From Amoeboaphelidium occidentale (lineage: Eukaryota > Aphelidiomycota > Aphelidea), in assembly GCA_023515795.1 (NCBI GenBank), contig JALGPX010000032.1, positions 1 through 26,708 on the forward strand: DNA of 26,708 bases, given 5' to 3'. Of this stretch, positions 15,512 through 25,282 are shown piece after piece. The position numbers were made by a program, and so were the translations under genes. The notes beneath the pieces are model-generated. The model saw only the letters and a list, made by a program, of their open reading frames with translations, made no database searches and was not told the DNA's origin. The first letter of the stretch is position 1; the number at the start of each line of letters is the position of its first letter.

Positions 15512-16515
15512 ATGCCAATTGATCCGCTCGTCGTGCCTTCCAACAACGAAATAGAAGCCGAGGCTTTACTGGAAAGAGCAGAAAAGAAATCTAAAGCATT
15601 CAACTTTTTTGGCTTAGCAGGGTCGAAGCAGAGTCAGAATGAGGAAGCTGCAGAGATGTGTTCGAATGCAGGCAATTTGCTGAAGATTGAGAAGAAGTGG
15701 AAAGAGGCTGGTGATGCCTACGTAAAGAGCGCAGAGTTTTACTTCTTGGCAGAGGACAGGGACGAAGGTTCTAATCGTTTGCTTGAGGCTGCAAAGTGTT
15801 ACAAGAAGTCAAATCCTGAAGAAGCTGTTAAAGTTATGATCAGAGCAACAGAGATGCTGAAAGAGAAGGGACGATTCCATCCAGCTGCAAATAATCTGAA
15901 GCAAATTGCGGAGATTTATGAGTCTGATCTTGGTGATATTAAACAGGCATTGAAGTATTACGAAGAGGCTGCAGATTTGTTTTCCGGTGAGGATTCTTCA
16001 GGGTGATTTTTTATAGTTTCAGCTGACTTATCATTTATCAGGTTGGCCAACCAATGCTGGTTGAAGGTTGCAAGTTTCGCAGCTGTTGAAGAGGATTATG
16101 AAAAGGCTATTGAAAAGTTTGAGCATGTTGCGACAACCTCTCTAGACAATAATCTGGTCAAGTACAGTGCCAAAATGTACTTTTTACAGGCAGGATTATG
16201 TCACATGTGCAGAGTACGTTCTTTTTTTGAAGTAAGCTGATTTTTCAGGATAGTGTTACGGCTCGAAAAGCATTGGAGAAATACAAGGATATGGATGCTA
16301 CTTTTGTTCAGTCGCGAGAGTGTCAGCTTCTACAGGTGATTTCACTTTTTGATATCTTACTCTTTTAGGACTTATTAGAGTCATTTGATGCTGGTGACTC
16401 TGGAAAATTTGCTGGTTACGTTGCTGAGTATGATAGAATGACAAAGTTGGACGCATGGAAGACCAAAATATTGTTGAGAATCAAGAACATGATATCAGAA
16501 GAGAGTCTAACTTAA
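15512..16515 (+). CDS. SEC17: Alpha-SNAP (Sec17), NSF attachment protein
   Basis: Four exons, 15512-16002, 16042-16213, 16249-16335 and 16369-16515, with introns of 39, 35 and 33 nt; 298 aa, matching the family length. Alpha-SNAP binds SNARE complexes and recruits the AAA ATPase NSF/Sec18, which disassembles them for new rounds of vesicle fusion. The TPR-like helical repeats are clear (ALLERAEKKSKAFNFFGLAG, AGDAYVKSAEFYFLAEDRDE, AANNLKQIAEIYESDLGDI, ADLF, then the C-terminal MTKLDAWKTKILLRIK). The penultimate residue is Leu (...EESLT), the position needed to stimulate NSF in animal alpha-SNAP. The ATG at 15512 is the first in frame. Introns 1 and 3 both use the uncommon donor GTGATT. Divergent from Sec14-GOLD and convergent with the lipase-like gene 27 bp away. 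Confidence 0.96.
16003..16041 (+). other. 39-nt intron 1 of alpha-SNAP
   Basis: Donor GTGATT, branch-like CTGAC, acceptor TATCAG. Removal joins the Gly codon GG|G and continues with LANQCWLK, a conserved alpha-SNAP region. Confidence 0.9.
16214..16248 (+). other. 35-nt intron 2 of alpha-SNAP
   Basis: Donor GTACGT, branch-like CTGAT, acceptor TTTCAG; phase 0 between GLCHMCR and DSVTARKALE. Confidence 0.9.
16336..16368 (+). other. 33-nt intron 3 of alpha-SNAP
   Basis: Donor GTGATT, branch-like CTTAC, acceptor TTTTAG; phase 0 between ECQLLQ and DLLESFDAG. Together with the DRS1 intron it is the shortest here. Confidence 0.9.
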
Positions 16516-16542
16516 TGAATATCGTTATACACAGTTTTTATT

Positions 16543-18801
16543 TCATTTCATTCTAATTGTTGACGGAATCATGTCAAACTTTGCCGATAGTTTCAGTCTG
16601 CCCTCGATTTCTAAAACATTGCCTGAGTAGGTTACAAACACCTTTTGTACCGTTTTGCTTTGATTTCCAGTTTCTTCAGTACTGCAAATGTTTTCGATAT
16701 GTGTAGAAGTAAATTCCACATCATTCTTCTCTTCTGATGGAACAGGAAGAGCTGTGTCTTCTGCTTTGGCTTGAGAAACAAAGTGATCACCTTGTAATTG
16801 TTCCTTCACAAACAGGGCTATACGATCGAACGCGGTGATTGCAGGTTGAATGATCTCAAAGAAATGCCATACATGAACCATATCTTGATAAACTTCCAAC
16901 CTAAAGGGAGAAGTCTTCCTTGAGCAACTAAGGGAATTTGTGCTCTCTAGTTTATGATAAAGAAATAATGCATCATCTCTCAAGTATTCACATTCGCCAA
17001 CTTGTAAAAGAATTGGCGGTAAACCATAAGATAAATCAGCAACAACAGGAGATATCAAAGGATGATCCAGCAAACTATGATCCCAACCTGTCATAGCTGA
17101 CATGATATTCTCTGTTTTGCGAAGATCTAATCTAGGAACAAAGTCGTATCTTCCGCTGTTATTCCAAGAAGGAAGAGAACAAGATATATCTAGCCACGGA
17201 GAAATCATGACAGCGCCTCGCGGCATCGGAAGACCAGAGTCCCGCAAATGTAGTAAAAATGACATGACCAGGTTTCCTCCAGCAGAATCACCCATAACGA
17301 AGATATTCTGATGCTTCACTGGAAGATACGGGCTGATTCCACATAATACCGATGGATTAGGAATACCAGACATCCATGATAGTTCGTCTGGTAATTCAAT
17401 GCACTCAGGCCGTATCAAATGCAAGTATGCACTAGTGGCATCGATTAAAGCCGCAGGAAATCTATACTCTGGAACTTTTCGATAGTCAATTGCTAGAACC
17501 CTTGAATTTGTCAACTTTGCAATTTTCGACGTTATTGAACGATGTGTTTTCGAGTCTAGAATACAATATCCACCACCATGAAAGTACAACACAACGTTTT
17601 CCGAAGAGACTTCAGGTTGAAATCGCTTGCTATTTCTTTTGTAAGATACAATGGCGCTTTCTAGACGAAACTTTGCTTCTACTAATCTCCTCTTCAATGA
17701 GTCAAGTTTGCTGATACTGAAATAATATCGCAACTGATTCTTCACTCCATTCAGCTCGTCCAAGTAATCATGCTCCCACTTTGGCAGTTCTGTTATCCAT
17801 TCTGAATATGTATTTTTTATAAGATCTAGTGTGTTGAGCCATTCCTCTGATGCTGTGATCAAGGTTTCTCCATATACTCTCTTCAGCTCTGCTTTTCTTT
17901 CCGCAATTAGCGGCAAGTCTGAAACCCATTCGCCCGTAATAAAGTCTTCATCGTATGCATCTTCCTTAACTGCAAAAAGATAAACATCAGCAGGTTTAAA
18001 CAGCTCAGGAGGAGGAGGCGAATATCTTACATGAGAATCAAATCCTTCTGGCCCTACATTGTACAGTCTAGGAATTGGTTGAATGCCCTGAGAAATAAAA
18101 CTCTCGTATACATTATCACATGCCAACGGAATTCTAGTGAATGAGACGGTGCGTGGAGCTAAAAAGTTTGTAAACTCTGTCAGCGCTCTCACAGTGTTCA
18201 AACTAACATCGTAAAGAAGCAAACCACGCAAACCAGCTATAACAGTCGACAGCAATAGAGGCCAGTTCTCTCTTGGTTCAAACGAATCCAATGAACGTTC
18301 GTAGCGCATCTTTAGCAATTCAGTTGGCTCAATATTCTCAAACATATCGACAGTGATAAAGACCTCTTCATCAGATCCTACCAACTTCAAATCGCCATCG
18401 CAGCCACCATCAGATAATGAGGATTTGGCATGAAACGATAAGAGCCTTTTACCAGAAGTCTTTAGAATGTCTGAACTTCCAAGGCCTTCTTCTGGCAATC
18501 TGAAGTACCGATCATACACTTCCAAGGGCAGCTCTGACCCGTAAAAGTTTGTAGTTTCAACAACATTCTCATAGGTCTTCTTAACTCTACCGACCACTAA
18601 ATCCTTCAGATTCTTTGCTTGGTAGTAAAAGATCTTTGGAACTTCTGAAACAAGGCCAACATGAATAAGTGCAGTGTACCGGAACCTCTTCATAATTGTC
18701 TGATACTTCGGCTTTTGAGCTACAACGAGCGACTTTTCTTTGTTTTCATTCAACGCAACGGATTTGCTCTTAATAGGAGCTTCCAGAATGTCTTTTGACA
18801 T
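16543..18801 (-). CDS. Hormone-sensitive-lipase-type alpha/beta hydrolase
   Basis: Single exon, 752 aa from the ATG at 18801 (first in-frame ATG). The C-terminal half is an alpha/beta-hydrolase-3 domain: oxyanion-hole HGGG (about 408-411), nucleophile elbow GDSAGG with Ser 506, an acidic site in VGECEYLRDD (about 601-610), and a His in DMVHVWHFF (His 643 likely). This is the HSL/group H set. The ~390-residue N-terminal part is mostly helical and fits the N-terminal domain seen in HSL-like proteins of animals and fungi. Likely activity is hydrolysis of acylglycerols or steryl/other esters near lipid droplets. The usual Asp of the triad is Glu or displaced (GECE), which deserves a check. The last ~70 residues are polar and unstructured. 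Convergent with alpha-SNAP. Confidence 0.85.
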   Translation of the reverse strand: MSKDILEAPIKSKSVALNENKEKSLVVAQKPKYQTIMKRFRYTALIHVGLVSEVPKIFYYQAKNLKDLVVGRVKKTYENVVETTNFYGSELPLEVYDRYFRLPEEGLGSSDILKTSGKRLLSFHAKSSLSDGGCDGDLKLVGSDEEVFITVDMFENIEPTELLKMRYERSLDSFEPRENWPLLLSTVIAGLRGLLLYDVSLNTVRALTEFTNFLAPRTVSFTRIPLACDNVYESFISQGIQPIPRLYNVGPEGFDSHVRYSPPPPELFKPADVYLFAVKEDAYDEDFITGEWVSDLPLIAERKAELKRVYGETLITASEEWLNTLDLIKNTYSEWITELPKWEHDYLDELNGVKNQLRYYFSISKLDSLKRRLVEAKFRLESAIVSYKRNSKRFQPEVSSENVVLYFHGGGYCILDSKTHRSITSKIAKLTNSRVLAIDYRKVPEYRFPAALIDATSAYLHLIRPECIELPDELSWMSGIPNPSVLCGISPYLPVKHQNIFVMGDSAGGNLVMSFLLHLRDSGLPMPRGAVMISPWLDISCSLPSWNNSGRYDFVPRLDLRKTENIMSAMTGWDHSLLDHPLISPVVADLSYGLPPILLQVGECEYLRDDALFLYHKLESTNSLSCSRKTSPFRLEVYQDMVHVWHFFEIIQPAITAFDRIALFVKEQLQGDHFVSQAKAEDTALPVPSEEKNDVEFTSTHIENICSTEETGNQSKTVQKVFVTYSGNVLEIEGRLKLSAKFDMIPSTIRMK

Positions 18802-19740
18802 GGTCCAAACTGGATTAGAAAGCCTTGTGAAATTGTTTGCTTCAGATCGCTGCAAACTTCACAAACAAAATTCAACGGGAGGTAGAGCGCCGTGAGGTGA
18901 CGTAGAGCCTCTCCTGGTCGAATGGAATGTAGGGTATCCTTGATTTCACCAGGTGCTATCCTTTGGGCAAACTTGAAACCTGAAACGCTGTAAAAATCCC
19001 TCCCTGATTAAGTCCCTTTACAATACGAGATCGAGAAACAGATTTATTACAATTAACGCAGACCCACGTTTTCGCCACCGAACTTCACATGATACAGTCT
19101 TCAATTGGACTCTGTAAGAATATTTGGTAAATGCAAAGACGACGATGGCATTGGGGTGTTGAGTGGAGGCGAACCAAATAGCGAAGAAGTAGCAGATGTT
19201 CGCCGGGATGAAGAAGAAGACGGCTCTGACCAGATGAAAAGCGACTAGATATTAGCAGTGACATAAATTGAAGTGAAGCCTGTGAATCATCCATTGATCA
19301 CGACTCTGAGCTTCTCGCGATCTGTGCTGTACAAGGAAAACCCAGTTTTGTTCGCGCCGAAGTCCCTTCTGGGTTTAAAAGGTATCGAGCACCAAATACT
19401 CGTCTTTTGAGTCGCTCCTTTTGTATCCGCGATATTTCACGAATCGCGGTTTCAAACAGGTTTCTCATGGGAAAATATCACAAGTTCGCACAACTTTCTT
19501 TATTAAAACTTGGCGTTGGCGCATGTGCTGAAATCGAATAGGCTTCACTAACGACAATATTTTAAAATCCATCGAATACCGTTGATTTCGATTCAGAACA
19601 ATACAATCCCTCTGCAGCGCACTTAAATAAAATTACCCCTGTTTCAAAGCATTTCTTATTTCACCCGATTTATTGCCCCGCCTTTTGCAAAGTCAGATTT
19701 GTGATGATCGCGGGTTTTTGTTGCTCAAACAACTCCGCAC
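18802..19740. other. ~940-bp intergenic region with a possible small spliced minus-strand gene
   Basis: No confident gene. On the minus strand a 74-codon frame is open from about 19242 to a TAA at 19018-19020. It is very rich in TTC, ATC, GTC, GCC and TAC codons, like TCTP, and encodes a hydrophobic stretch (AVFFFIPANICYFFAIWF). Just before it lie CTAAT and TCTAG, an acceptor-like pair. A clean first exon is not evident. The right part (about 19470-19740) is AT-rich and presumably the promoter of the NTF2-like gene. Confidence 0.3.
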
Positions 19741-20787
19741 ATGCCGATATTCACGCCGTCTGAAGAAGCAAGAGCAAAAATCTACACCAACTTTGCGCAG
19801 GAAGTCTTAGCGCACCTGTACAGTCCAAATCCTGCCTACCACAATCGTATTATTTCTTTGCTCTATCATCCAACACTTTCAACTTACACTGACCCTTTCG
19901 TTGCTGTTAAGGAGCACAAGAGAATTAAGTCGCTCTTCAATTTCTACTTTTCTTGGTTCGTACAGAGTGTTGATTTGGATATTCATCATGTTTCTGCATG
20001 TCCTACCACTTTGACCTTTGCGACAAGCAGATCATCGGCATCAGCTGCTGGAAAGCCAAACGATATTGCCTCTGTTCTGAATGTGCTTTCGCCTGTTTCT
20101 GCTTCTGCAGCTGAAGATACTTTGGATGTTGTTAACGTCAAGAAGAGAGGCTTAACTGTATTGGTTGACTACAATTTGTATGTCAGAGAGTTGACACCGT
20201 TGGGTATGTTGCTGAGATTCTTTTGGTTGTTGCCTGCCACAATTATGTTGGCTTATGCTCCAAAGTACTCTTCTGACTCTATTGCTCGTGGCAAGGGAAA
20301 GAACTTGAGTGGTTTGAGAATGATCACAAAGTTGCACTGGGTCGCTGATAATCAGGGAAATCCCGCTTCAAGCAATCTGATGCACGAGAGAGGGTTCATC
20401 ACAAAACATGAAGATATGTACACAGTTACGAATGTTTCAAGTCAAATTTCTTCATTCTTGGTCTTATTGTGGTTGGCTTTTTCAAACATCATGATTTCTT
20501 TGTTGCAAGTTGGATATTTCTTCTTGTCGAAGTTCTTGGGTGTTGTAGTATTCTTTGCTGTTGATAAAGTCAATGAGAGAATGGTTCCGAGTAATTATGT
20601 CAAGTTGCTCCAGAACAGAGCCTTGAACTTGAAAAGATTTGTCGACAAGTCTTATCCAACTGATTTTGAAATGGCATGGAAGACTTTAATAGGTTTGATT
20701 TGGTGTGATGTTTTTCTACAGCCGATTACAACTACCGCCAGTGGTACTAAGAAGGATAGAGCTCCTGATGTTGCTCCTGTCGGTTGA
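19741..20787 (+). CDS. NTF2-like (SigF-type) membrane-associated protein
   Basis: Single exon, 348 aa, ATG at 19741. Residues ~1-145 resemble the NTF2-like fold of fungal SigF-like proteins (YHNRIISLLYHPTLSTYTDPF, RIKSLFNFYFSWFVQSVDLD, then beta segments LTVLVDYNLYVREL). A hydrophobic, membrane-like segment (about 151-165, FFWLLPATIMLAYAP) interrupts it, then LRMITKLHWVADNQG and a KHEDMYTVTN strand. Two strongly hydrophobic segments (about 235-265) follow, with a basic tail. An Ala/Ser-rich insert lies at about 97-125. Fungal SigF-like NTF2 proteins also join this fold to C-terminal membrane helices, but their function is poorly known. The assignment rests on pattern memory only. Convergent with DRS1 across 20 bp. 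Confidence 0.55.
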   Translation: MPIFTPSEEARAKIYTNFAQEVLAHLYSPNPAYHNRIISLLYHPTLSTYTDPFVAVKEHKRIKSLFNFYFSWFVQSVDLDIHHVSACPTTLTFATSRSSASAAGKPNDIASVLNVLSPVSASAAEDTLDVVNVKKRGLTVLVDYNLYVRELTPLGMLLRFFWLLPATIMLAYAPKYSSDSIARGKGKNLSGLRMITKLHWVADNQGNPASSNLMHERGFITKHEDMYTVTNVSSQISSFLVLLWLAFSNIMISLLQVGYFFLSKFLGVVVFFAVDKVNERMVPSNYVKLLQNRALNLKRFVDKSYPTDFEMAWKTLIGLIWCDVFLQPITTTASGTKKDRAPDVAPVG

Positions 20788-20807
20788 TTATGGAAATATA
20801 ATGTCTA

Positions 20808-22940
20808 TTACTTCTTGGCTCTCTTTGCATGTTTGGCAGCAAGCTTCTGCTTCTTCATTTCCCTTTCAATTCCTTCCTTACCGCCCAATTCTTTCTCTGC
20901 CATTTTTCTTCTCTTTTGTTTCCGACTAAGACCCGCCATCGGGCTCTTTCTCTTTGACTGTTCAATCATGTTCGCAATGTCCTTCTTGAAAGCATCATCG
21001 TCAATGCCAGCGATTGCTTCATTGATTATTTCCTGCTTAGCCTTCTTTTTATCTTCAACTTTATCCTTCTCAGTTTGAAACCATTTCTTAGCAGGTCTTG
21101 AGTAGATCTCGTCAGAGTGTTTCATAACATTCTCTGCTTTGGTCAATTCCATTTCAGCCTGTCTTAAAGCCTTTTCTTGCTTCTCTTCTGCCTTAATACT
21201 TGCAATTCTAGGCTCAAGCTCCTTAATCTTTTGACTGTACTTCTTTAAAACTGATGCTGGGATAGTACGTTGTTTCAATTCTTGTCCTGGTCGTAAATTC
21301 TTAACAACCATCTTCAGCATTTTACGTTCTTGCTCTCCAATTAGAGTGACGGCTTTACCACTTCTATCAGCTCTGGCAGTTCTACCAACTCTGTGGACAT
21401 ATCTGTCATATTGTGCTGGCATCTGGAAATTGATAACAGTCTCAACACCGGCAATATCAAGACCACGAGCTGCCAAATCTGTTGCCAATAGAAAATCGAC
21501 CTTTCCATCTCTGAAAGCTTCCAAAGATTCTAAACGCTGCAGTTGTGTTAAATTTCCGTGTAATTCTGCTGCTTTCATACCCAACAAACCAAAAACAATC
21601 TTCATTTTGTGGCACAATGACTTTGAAGGAAAGAATACAATTGCCCTGGTTTTGTATGTTCTTTGACACAATGCAACGAGGATAGATTCTCTAACTGAGC
21701 ATTCAACAGGATCCATATTAATGTGCAAATCTTCTGTTCGCTTTTTTGCCTCGACTGCATCAGCTTTTGCTGGAATTCTCACTCTTATGAACTCTTGTAC
21801 CAAATTGGAAGCAACAGACTTTCTTGGATCCAAAAACAAACGCACTGGCTTGTTAAGCGATAATCGGATCATTTGATCAACATCATCTGTCATTGTGGCA
21901 GAGAATAGCAACGTCTGTCTACCTCTTGGACATGATTTGATAATTTCCTGCATCTCTGCTTGGAAACCCTCTTCAAGCATTCTGTCAGCTTCATCGAGAA
22001 TCAAAATTTCAATCTGGTCGAGAGAGAAGTTTGCTGAATTGTTTACGTGGTCAATAAGCCTTCCAGGTGTTGCAATGAGAACATCTGGACGCTTTCTTAG
22101 TTCTTGCTCTTGTTGTTGATTTGACATTCCACCAACGCAAAGGGAGAACACGATGTCTGTATACTTTGCCAAACTAACAGCAACAGAATGACATTGCGCA
22201 GCCAATTCACGAGTAGGTGTAAGAATAAGAACTCGAATAGCTGCAATGTTCTTAGGTCTGTATAAAAGTCTCTCTAGAATAGGAATTAAGAACGCGGCGG
22301 TTTTACCACTACCAGTTGAAGCAGCACCACAAATATCTTTACCCATCAGCGCAACAGGAACAGTCATGCTTTGAATACGAGTGGGCTTAACATAACCCAA
22401 ATCGTTCAAGCCTTTCATTAAAGGCCTGGAAATGTTCATTTGGTTGAAGCTAAGAAGATCATCTTCTTTCTCTGGCAATTCTTCCTCTGCAGCAAAGTAT
22501 TCAGTTTTCCTCTTGTCTTTAACACGGTCTTCTATCTCTTCCATTGCGCCAATGTCATTCTTGCTGTCTGGCACGTCGATGTTCCTTTCTATTTCCTCTT
22601 CTTCGTCCTCAACATCGCTGGGCTCTGCTTCAAGAAGATCTTCTGCATCAATATCTCCGGAACTTTTGTGGGCACTAATTTTCTCATCCAACGTTGTACC
22701 ATATTGCTACCACATTAATGAAGAATAACGCGATCTTACCTTCTTCTGGTTCATAAGGCGCTTGATATCATCGAAATGCCACGCGGAATCTTTCTGGCCC
22801 ATTCTTTGCGCCATAAACTTTTCTACTTCACCTCCATCAATACTGAACGTGAATTCCGCGTTAAGCTTTTCATTTTCCTCCAGCTCTTCTTCAATTACGT
22901 CGATAGTGTCGTCTTCTTCGATGGTTTTGATGTATTTCAT
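20808..22940 (-). CDS. DRS1: DEAD-box RNA helicase Drs1/DDX27, 60S ribosome biogenesis
   Basis: Two exons, 22940-22740 and 22706-20808, with a 33-nt intron; 699 aa. The acidic N-terminus (EEDDTIDVIEEELEENEKLN and a second acidic block near 90-105) is typical of nucleolar helicases. Helicase motifs appear in order: Q motif around 153-177, ASTGSGKT (196-203), PTRELAAQ (231-238), TPGR (280-283), DEAD (305-308), SAT (336-338), IVFFPS (423-428), ATDLAARGLDI (475-485) and HRVGRTAR (505-512). The C-terminal tail is Lys-rich (KRKSPMAG, RKQKRRKMAEKE, KHAKRAKK) and should give nucleolar localisation. Drs1 unwinds pre-rRNA/snoRNA duplexes during large-subunit assembly. The ATG at 22940 is the first in frame of exon 1. 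Divergent from the RGS gene across 172 bp. Confidence 0.93.
22707..22739 (-). other. 33-nt intron of DRS1
   Basis: Donor GTAAGA, branch-like TTAAT, acceptor GGTAG; phase 0 after LMNQKK, continuing QYGTTLDEKIS. The unspliced exon 1 frame stops at the intron's last codon (TAG). Confidence 0.85.
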
Positions 22941-23112
22941 CTGTGATTTCTGCAAGAAGAATTGACCAAAGATCAAATATCAAAGTTCATCAGCTGTCTT
23001 TAGCTTTAAAGTTAACTGCAGAAATATTATAAAGTATCGCGATGAACTTCGTTGTATTTGATATCCGTATCGGGGAAGTTTGTGTGAATGCTATTTATAG
23101 TTACTTTGCAAG
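22941..23112. promoter_or_regulatory. Divergent promoter region of DRS1 and the RGS gene
   Basis: 172 bp between two outward start codons, AT-rich. A CTATTTATA run near 23090-23098 sits close to the RGS ATG. No strong motif is seen. Confidence 0.4.
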
Positions 23113-25272
23113 ATGTCAAAAGATTTCAACGTATACAACTTCAACGAGATCTTAGAGGTAACTTATTACAATCCCACAAAAAGTTAATATCTGTAGGATG
23201 ACAGAGTGCTGTACATATCCTTCTATGCCCTGTTGCATGATATGCCGCTGATAGAGAAAAGAATCAGGTTCAAGAACACCATGGAAAAGTGCTTTCCAGT
23301 GGAAGAGTTGCCCAATTACATCTTTGCCAAGTCAAATGAAATGCAAAAGGCCGTGTTCGAGGCTTCTTCTGGAAAGAAGTCAAGTGGGACCTTTATCGTC
23401 CTTCGCAGCAAGGAAGAAGCTAAGAAGCTAGTGCAAGTTTACAACGAAGCAGGGCTATTCTCATATGCTGTTTCAGGTCACAACAAGTATTCTAGTAAAG
23501 CGCATGCGCTATTTCATGACATTGAGAAGAATGCGTTCTTTGGAAAGTACACGCTAAGAGAAGATAGCCTAGAGTTGAGCGAAGATGATCTTACAGGGCT
23601 GTTATACTTTCATAGATATCCAAAAGACAATGATCTAGATGGTGTTACAAACGATGTGTATCGACTCAGCGTAAATGCTTTGGAATTCCTATTCACAGTA
23701 ATGATATCTTCGTGGTTGAGTTTGCGCAAGAATAATTCAAGTGCAATTAGTGGCGCTGTTACACCTCCGTTTGAGGCTGCAGATGAAGCAGAAGACCTAA
23801 GAATGAGAAGCGCCTCATTGCCTGCTGGAAGTGCGCTTGCTAGTATTGATGGCTCGAAGAATGATATATCGGCTGGGAATGATGATGCGATTGTTCTTAA
23901 GAAACTTGTCAAAGGAATGCCATGCAGCGAAACGATAACATGGCTTTTACACAATACATCACTAAGAAGCAGAACCGAGGCTTGCCTTATTTTGAACAAG
24001 TTTCTAGTGGCAGGATACGTGAGGATAGAGAGCAAAGAGGGCGACAAACATATAGGATCTTCGGTTCACGCATTAGATTCAAACAAATTCAAAATCAAGT
24101 GGACAAGTAAGAGCAAACTTGTCTTAGAACAGCACTCTATTTCTTTGGGGTCTAGTTTGGCGTCTCTAGATTCATTGAACAATAACAAATCGCCAACTTC
24201 ACCAACAGCATCAACCGAGGAAGCAGGCCTTCGAAGTCTTATGCCTGGTAAGTTTGGTAATACATCATGGAGACAACTCAGAGGTATGAATAAGCAAAAG
24301 AATGTGTTGCAATCAGCCGAGTTTGATGATGCCACCAAAGAAACAGGAGGAGTGTCTGAATTGAAAACTCCCTCAAATTCTGAAGTAAATGGAAGGATAA
24401 GAAAGCGCTCACAGAGTGATACTGAATCTGGTCCAGTCTCTTTGGAGAGATATTCTCATGATGATCCTGATAACTCCCTAGCAATGAAACTCAGCGTTGT
24501 TAGAACAGCAAGTAAACAGTCCATGAACGAAGATCCTCAAGAGTTACCATCAATTAGTGATTTAAACCAGAAGAAAGGTTCTCCTGCCAGTCGCTTGAAG
24601 ACGATACTCGATTCCACTTTGCTTCTCAAATATTTCACGACATACATGAAGCGTCAGTTCAGAGAGGAAAATCTCTTGTTTTGGGTGGACATTGAAGTAT
24701 TCAAAACGAAATTTGCTTATACTGGTGACGGTCTGAGCGATGTTGACATGGAATTGCGCAACAAAGAGGCGGAAAGAATATACAATACTTTTCTTGCAAA
24801 AGGATCTCCAAGAGAACTGAATTTGGAATCCAAACTATTGAAAGACTACACAAAGTTGTTTGAGTTGGATAATGCAGAACGAAACAAGAAAATCACTTCT
24901 TCGATTTTCGACGTGTTGCAAAATGTGGTCTTTGAGATGATGGCACTTGAAAGTACCGCCGATTTCCTGTTAAGTGAAGAGTTCATCAAGGCAACAGAGG
25001 AAGAAGAGGAACAGGAAAAAATTGGAAAATCTCAGGGAAGAAAGAAGAGCAGCTGGTTCTATTGGTTGCCGGATAAAGAGAAGAAACAGACAGTCCCAGC
25101 AACAAAGCCATTCTTACCATATGATGCGCCGCCTGTACCTGAGCCTGAAGCGGATGCCGCAGCAGACGACCAACCCAAAGGGATTTTTGGTAGGCGAGGA
25201 TCTAAAACGCCCAGCCAAACTGACACAAAATTATTCTCTTTATCAAACACTAAAAGCAATATGGGCAAGTGA
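23113..25272 (+). CDS. DEP and RGS domain regulator of G-protein signalling (Sst2-like)
   Basis: Two exons, 23113-23157 (15 codons) and 23197-25272, with a 39-nt intron; 706 aa. An RGS domain lies at about 483-612: LLLKYFTTYMKRQFREENLL, then FWVDIEVFKTKF, EAERIYNTFLAKGSPRELNL and ALESTADFLLSEEF. RGS proteins accelerate GTP hydrolysis by G-alpha and end pheromone or nutrient signals. A DEP domain is seen at about 248-318 (ETITWLLHNTSLRSRTEACL, LNKFLVAGYVRIE); in Sst2 the DEP domain tethers the protein to the receptor tail. The N-terminal ~160 residues (LYISFYALLHDMPLIEKRIR) look folded and correspond in place to the first DEP-like module of fungal Sst2/FlbA proteins, but I cannot assign them. 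Ser/Lys-rich linkers and a tail with EEEEEQE and a Pro patch complete it. It ends 10 bp from the next convergent stop. Confidence 0.87.
23158..23196 (+). other. 39-nt intron of the RGS gene
   Basis: Donor GTAACT, branch-like TTAAT, acceptor TGTAG; phase 0 after the 15-codon first exon. It gives the only ATG start in frame with the long second exon's N-terminus; exon 2 alone has no good ATG before VLYISFYALLH. Confidence 0.82.
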
Positions 25273-25282
25273 AACGCAGCAA

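Noticed and set aside
19085-19294. 69-codon minus-strand frame with an ATG (His/Leu/Arg-rich)
   Set aside because: Its His/Leu/Arg-rich product looks like an out-of-frame shadow of the C-ending-codon frame in the same place. It contains the acceptor-like CTAAT..TAG as coding, which is less likely.
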